64,000 bases of DNA from positions 1 to 64,000 of the forward strand of contig CADBUY010000015.1 of the NCBI GenBank assembly GCA_902797965.1. The letters run 5' to 3'. Shown here in pieces: positions 60,279 to 64,000 of the stretch (the first letter of the stretch is position 1; the number at the start of each line of letters is the position of its first letter). The DNA comes from an uncultured bacterium (GTDB taxonomy: Bacteria > Cyanobacteriota > Vampirovibrionia > Gastranaerophilales > Gastranaerophilaceae). The notes beneath the pieces are model-generated. The model searched no databases, was not told the origin of the DNA, and saw only the letters and a program-made list of their open reading frames with translations. Both the position numbers and the translations under genes were made by a program.

Positions 60279-60647
60279 TTACTTCTTTTTACCAAACATC
60301 TTTAAACCGGCAAACAATCCGCCGAAAAAGCCTTTTGTTACAGTTCCTGCAACTGTTGATAATTTGGTTAAAATTTTAAGCGGTGAGTTTGCAACAAAAG
60401 TTTTTACTTTATTCACGCCTTCTTCAGCTTTAATAATAATTCCACTGACTATTTCTACTGATTTATTAACATTTTTCAGAGTTGGAATGAGTTCTTTTTT
60501 TACTATATCAGCTGTTTCATTAATATTATTTGTCAATTTTGACAGTTCAAACAAAACTTTTACTAACATTATGCCAACAAGAATTACAATAATACCTGTT
60601 GCATAAGCTAAAAAAGTTAAACCTTGATATAATTGTCCTATTTCCAT
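60279..60647 (-). CDS. DUF948-like membrane protein, copy 2
   Basis: The 122-aa protein has one membrane helix near residues 10-32 (LAYATGIIVILVGIMLVKVL) followed by an amphipathic helix (LTNNINETADIVKKELIPTL and VNKSVEIVSGII), as in DUF948 proteins that often accompany YtxH. A Gly/Phe-rich second hydrophobic patch lies near the C-terminus. It is a paralogue of the 61188 gene in layout. Confidence 0.75.
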   Translation of the reverse strand: MEIGQLYQGLTFLAYATGIIVILVGIMLVKVLFELSKLTNNINETADIVKKELIPTLKNVNKSVEIVSGIIIKAEEGVNKVKTFVANSPLKILTKLSTVAGTVTKGFFGGLFAGLKMFGKKK

Positions 60648-60774
60648 TATTATTCCTTCTTATTATTTCGGGCAAATATGCCCGGTCTGTATTTTATTTG
60701 TTATATTTGGAGTTTTGTTTAACTTACGGGCGTGGAGGATGTATTCTCTTTTATTAATATTTACCACTTTACCC

Positions 60775-61098
60775 CTAGTCGTGGTCAAAGTTGAAGTTTG
60801 ATTCACTTTCAAGTTCTTTTGCTTTTCTCATTTTTTTTGATTTAAGCATACTACCAATTTTTTTGTATTGTTTTTCTAACTTGTACTTTAACAAGTCAAT
60901 TGACTCCTTGGCCTGTTTTTTAGCTTCCTTTACTTCAGGTGAATATTTTTCTGCCAAGTCACAAACCGTATCCTTTACCTTTTCTCTCATCTCTTCACCT
61001 GATTTTGGAGCATAAAGAACACCGGCTACAATACCGCCAATGACACCTAAAAGTAATCCTACTCCAAAACCAATTGAGGTTTTATCTTTCTCGCACAT
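60775..61098 (-). CDS. YtxH-like small membrane protein, copy 1
   Basis: The 107-aa protein has GFGVGLLLGVIGGIVAGVLY followed by APKSGEEMREKVKDTV, the same hallmark as the 59925 gene, then a longer Lys/Glu-rich coiled coil. The two are paralogues within one block. It is preceded by a DUF948-like gene. Confidence 0.88.
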   Translation of the reverse strand: MCEKDKTSIGFGVGLLLGVIGGIVAGVLYAPKSGEEMREKVKDTVCDLAEKYSPEVKEAKKQAKESIDLLKYKLEKQYKKIGSMLKSKKMRKAKELESESNFNFDHD

Positions 61099-61187
61099 AT
61101 ATTACATCTCCTATTTTATTATTCACACGCAAATGTATTGTACCATGTTTTTTCAACTTATTAAAGTACCAATATTACCCGAATTTT

Positions 61188-61502
61188 TTATCCGGCATGT
61201 TTTTCAACTTCTCTCTTAACAAGCCAAAAAGTAGCTGCACCCAGAGCGTTTTTAAGCTGTCCGATAACAATACTCATAAAAGCTGATTTTATCTGTTCTG
61301 TTATTAGTGGAGCAAACTTGAGCATCTGCTCAGAAATCTGACGCACTGTTTTTAATAAATCCTTTAAGTTTGGCTTTATTGCTTCAACTAATGAATTATA
61401 CTTCCTTAACTCTTTGCTTAATTTAACAAGATAAAGCAGCAAAGTCGTTCCGATAATTAATTCTGCAATAAAAACTATAAATGTAAAAATATAAAATACC
61501 AT
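61188..61502 (-). CDS. DUF948-like membrane protein, copy 1
   Basis: The 104-aa protein has one N-terminal membrane helix (VFYIFTFIVFIAELIIGTTL) and a helical domain with IKPNLKDLLKTVRQISEQML, similar in plan to the 60279 protein. It heads the four-gene minus-strand block and is divergent from murT with 78 bp between them. Confidence 0.75.
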   Translation of the reverse strand: MVFYIFTFIVFIAELIIGTTLLLYLVKLSKELRKYNSLVEAIKPNLKDLLKTVRQISEQMLKFAPLITEQIKSAFMSIVIGQLKNALGAATFWLVKREVEKHAG

Positions 61503-61580
61503 GCTAATAAACCTTTTTTGTATTATTATAGATTATAATTCATATTAAACAATTTTTAAATACACTTATAGGGGGGATTT

Positions 61581-62906
61581 TTGAGGGGGAAATTTTTATT
61601 ATCATTATTTTTAGCAAAAGCAATAAAGCTTGGATTGAATATAACAAAGCTCACGGGCGGAACTTCCGTTATCGGAAAAATTGTTCTGAAACTTTGTCCT
61701 GATTTTTTATCTCACGCTAATAAATATATAAAAACAAAGATTAATATTACCGGAACAAACGGAAAAACAACAACTTCAGGATTAATTTCTCATTTGTTGA
61801 AAGAAAGCGGTAATTCAGTTATTAATAACGCACTTGGAGCCAATATGATACAAGGCGTGGTTAATGCTCTTGCAACGGAATTAAACCCATTGGAAAAATA
61901 TGATTATTCAATTATTGAATCAGATGAAGCATTTTTGGAAGTAATATACAAAAACTTTGAAGCAGATTATCTTGTTGTTACAAACCTCTTTCGTGACCAA
62001 TTAGACAGATATGGCGAACTTGCCACGACAAAAAGATTTATTCAAAACGGTATTGATATGAAACCAAATTTAACGCTTCTTTTGAATGCTGATGACCCGC
62101 TTGTATCAAGTTTTACAGGTGGGAGTAAATGTATATTTTACGGGGTTCAGGGAGTAACGTATGAAGATGGTTTAAAACCGTCAGAAAGTCATACAGAAGA
62201 GGCTTTTAATTGTCCTAATTGCGGGAAACCTTTGGTGTATAATAAAAAGTTCTACGCTCAACAGGGGCATTATTATTGTGATTGCGGCTACCACAGACCG
62301 GAACCTAAATACAAGGCTAACGTCACATTGTATAAAACTCATTCCGTTTTAAATGTTAACGGTGAAGAATTTGAAGTTCCTCTAGTAGGCTTATTTAACG
62401 CATATAATGCACTTGCTGCAATTTCACTTTGTAAAGAACTCGGAATTGAAACCGATAAAATACAAAAAAATATAAAAACTTTTAAGGTAGCATTTGGAAG
62501 AAGCGAAGTAAAATATCTAAACGGTAAAAGAACGCTTATTCAGTTAATCAAAAACCCGATAGGTGCTAATGAAGTTCTTAAAACCGTTGATTTAGACTCT
62601 AATTTATTAATCATAATAAACGACAATTACGCAGACGGGCGTGATGTTTCATGGCTTTGGGATGCGGAATTTGAAGGGGTAGGAGTAAATAGACATGAGA
62701 TTGTAGTGTCAGGCTCAAGAGCAAATGACATGGCTCTTCGTCTTAAATATGCAGGAGTTGGGGTAAATAACATTAAAGTAATTGGTGATATAGAAAAAGC
62801 TGTTGAATATGTAGGACAAATCGCGGATAATAATATTACAATTTTGCCAACATATACAGCTTTGTTAAAATTGAATAAAATGAAATCATTGAAAAGAGGT
62901 AAATAA
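61581..62906 (+). CDS. murT: Mur ligase family protein MurT
   Basis: MurT with GatD amidates the D-Glu of lipid II to isoglutamine. The 441-aa protein has the ATP loop GTNGKTTT (58-65), a zinc-ribbon insertion with Cys211, Cys214, Cys233 and Cys235, and the C-terminal DUF1727 domain (FGRSEVKYLNGKRTLIQLIKNP, NDNYADGRDVSWLWD, GVGVNRHEIVVSGSRANDMALRLKYAGV in parts). The start is TTG, with GGGGGG four to five bases upstream. The partner gatD usually adjoins murT but is not next to it here: pdxJ follows one base later. Confidence 0.95.
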   Translation: MRGKFLLSLFLAKAIKLGLNITKLTGGTSVIGKIVLKLCPDFLSHANKYIKTKINITGTNGKTTTSGLISHLLKESGNSVINNALGANMIQGVVNALATELNPLEKYDYSIIESDEAFLEVIYKNFEADYLVVTNLFRDQLDRYGELATTKRFIQNGIDMKPNLTLLLNADDPLVSSFTGGSKCIFYGVQGVTYEDGLKPSESHTEEAFNCPNCGKPLVYNKKFYAQQGHYYCDCGYHRPEPKYKANVTLYKTHSVLNVNGEEFEVPLVGLFNAYNALAAISLCKELGIETDKIQKNIKTFKVAFGRSEVKYLNGKRTLIQLIKNPIGANEVLKTVDLDSNLLIIINDNYADGRDVSWLWDAEFEGVGVNRHEIVVSGSRANDMALRLKYAGVGVNNIKVIGDIEKAVEYVGQIADNNITILPTYTALLKLNKMKSLKRGK

Positions 62907-62907
62907 A

Positions 62908-63627
62908 ATGTTATTAGGTGTAAATATAGATCACGTTGCAACACTCAGAAATGCAAGAGGGGGAAATGACCCTGATATTTTAACAGCTGTCAGAATTTGT
63001 AAGGATTGTGGTGTTGCATCAATTACTACTCATTTAAGAGAGGACAGACGTCATATCAAAGATGCAGACGTTGAAGCTATAAGAATGATGCCGAGAGTTC
63101 GTCTTAACTTAGAGATGGCAATGACAAAAGAAATGCAAAGATTTGCACTAAAAATCAGACCTCACGCAGTTTGTATCGTTCCTGAAAAAAGAAAAGAACT
63201 TACTACAGAAGGCGGACTTGATGTTGCAGGACAGTTAAAATGGGCAATTGAATTTACAAAACCTCTTATTGATAAGGGAATTGAAGTAAGTTTCTTTATT
63301 GACCCTGATATAGACCAAATTTCAGCCGTATCAAAAACAGGTGCACCGTTTATTGAACTTCATACAGGAAGATATTCAAACGTATACGGAACACCAGAGG
63401 AAGAAAAAGCTTTTGAAGACTTAAAGGGTGCGGCTGTTTTTGCTCAAAACTTTGGTCTAAAGGTTAACGCAGGGCATGGCTTAAACTATGATAACGTACA
63501 TAGAATGCATGAAATACCAAATCTTGTAGAATTAAATATAGGTCACTCAATTATTTCAAGAGCCGTTTTTGTAGGCTTGGAAAAAGCTGTTAAAGAGATG
63601 AAAACGCTGTGTGAGGTATCAAAATAA
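62908..63627 (+). CDS. pdxJ: Pyridoxine 5'-phosphate synthase
   Basis: PdxJ condenses 3-amino-1-hydroxyacetone phosphate with deoxyxylulose 5-phosphate to pyridoxine phosphate, the last step of the DXP-dependent vitamin B6 route. The 239-aa TIM barrel shows LGVNIDHVATLRNARGG, THLREDRRHI, NLEMAMTKEM, IVPEKRKELTTEGGLD, ELHTGRY and VNAGHGLNYDN, all intact. It starts one base after murT and its last base is the first base of the next ATG (TAATG). Confidence 0.98.
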   Translation: MLLGVNIDHVATLRNARGGNDPDILTAVRICKDCGVASITTHLREDRRHIKDADVEAIRMMPRVRLNLEMAMTKEMQRFALKIRPHAVCIVPEKRKELTTEGGLDVAGQLKWAIEFTKPLIDKGIEVSFFIDPDIDQISAVSKTGAPFIELHTGRYSNVYGTPEEEKAFEDLKGAAVFAQNFGLKVNAGHGLNYDNVHRMHEIPNLVELNIGHSIISRAVFVGLEKAVKEMKTLCEVSK

Positions 63628-63962
63628 TGAAATCAAAAGAAGAAATTGTTAAGGAAATGCAATTAGTCGTTGAACAAATGCGGCTTGATGATATAGAAGA
63701 AAACCCTGATTGTGAACATGAGTTTTTTACTTGTGATGCTTGCGGTGGGGTAAAAGATATGGCAGGATCAGTAACATACGGACATCATAGGCTGTGCAAC
63801 GATTGTGTTTTGCTTGCGGAAGTTGGTTTTGAACTTGGACAAATCAAAGACATTCATGAACTGATTGACGCTATGGAAGACAAACGTCTGGAAGCCGATT
63901 GCGAATTTATTAAAGAAGAAGAAAAAAGACAGCAGGCAATCAATTCGTCAGAACTCAATTAA
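63627..63962 (+). CDS. Small Cys-rich protein, possible zinc finger
   Basis: The 111-aa acidic protein has two CxxC pairs, CDACGG (near 36) and CNDC (near 58), with HH between them (YGHHRLCNDC), a plausible treble-clef or zinc-ribbon site. The flanks are charged helices. The start overlaps the pdxJ stop by one base, so it belongs to the murT-pdxJ operon. I do not recognise the family. Confidence 0.8.
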   Translation: MKSKEEIVKEMQLVVEQMRLDDIEENPDCEHEFFTCDACGGVKDMAGSVTYGHHRLCNDCVLLAEVGFELGQIKDIHELIDAMEDKRLEADCEFIKEEEKRQQAINSSELN

Positions 63963-64000
63963 ACCGTAAGCTTTATCTTACTTATCAAATATTTAGTTCT

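Overview
The window is AT-rich and gene-dense, and reads as a chromosome segment of a non-photosynthetic relative of cyanobacteria, most plausibly a gut Gastranaerophilales (Melainabacteria/Vampirovibrionia). This is inference, from three things: the gene order infA-rpmJ-rpsM-rpsK-(rpsD)-rpoA-rplQ-truA-rplM-rpsI, which resembles the cyanobacterial order; a fermentative set of central genes (ATP-type PEP carboxykinase, NADP-type glutamate dehydrogenase); and many lineage-style proteins that begin with a short N-T-x-F-x-G-like leader. Envelope genes (DUF374 acyltransferase, PBP4, AMIN protein, MurJ, MurT, SpoIID/LytB) suggest a didermic cell. No phage, IS transposase, rRNA or CRISPR array was seen; the only RNA gene found is tRNA-Ser(GGA).

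Layout. 1-10000: end of an unidentified gene; a 792-aa protein with a possible cysteine-enzyme domain and a beta-rich C-terminus; a small gene between shuffled repeats; tRNA-Ser; small lineage proteins around a TatD-linked-type radical SAM protein; maf, rpsA and a LemA-like gene. 10000-34400: an accessory region of large uncharacterised proteins (1246, 918 and 967 aa), small membrane, Gly/Trp-rich and EF-hand proteins, a PilZ protein and a NarL-type response regulator, interrupted by pckA and a DUF4127 gene. Several of these genes have near-perfect sigma-28 (FliA-type) promoters, TAAAGTTT-N11-GCCGATAA. Others share a second box, GGCAATT-N16-CTTTA. A DtxR-family regulator is translationally coupled to a membrane protein. 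34378-39046: an envelope operon (DUF374 acyltransferase, nitrilase, PBP4, glycogen-synthase-like glycosyltransferase). 39049-47028, minus strand: a five-HTH protein, groES-groEL, and cysS-spoIID-murJ. 48350-53987: the translation/transcription operon, whose spacers carry three covarying copies of a ~125-nt structured element, and whose truA carries an in-frame palindromic insertion. 54000-64000: two divergent XRE regulators, a hairpin-repeat field, gdhA, tmk, prfB, an EF-hand protein, a lipoprotein, two alternating YtxH/membrane-protein pairs, murT, pdxJ and a small Cys-rich protein.

How it fits together. The housekeeping blocks are ordinary. The unusual part is the 10-34 kb block, where unrelated-looking large cytoplasmic or surface proteins appear to form a regulon under alternative-sigma promoters. 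Shared N-terminal domains (917-aa and 967-aa proteins) and a shared C-terminal domain (184-aa and 369-aa proteins) tie them together. Several other genes have a -10 box six or seven bases before the start codon, suggesting leaderless mRNAs.
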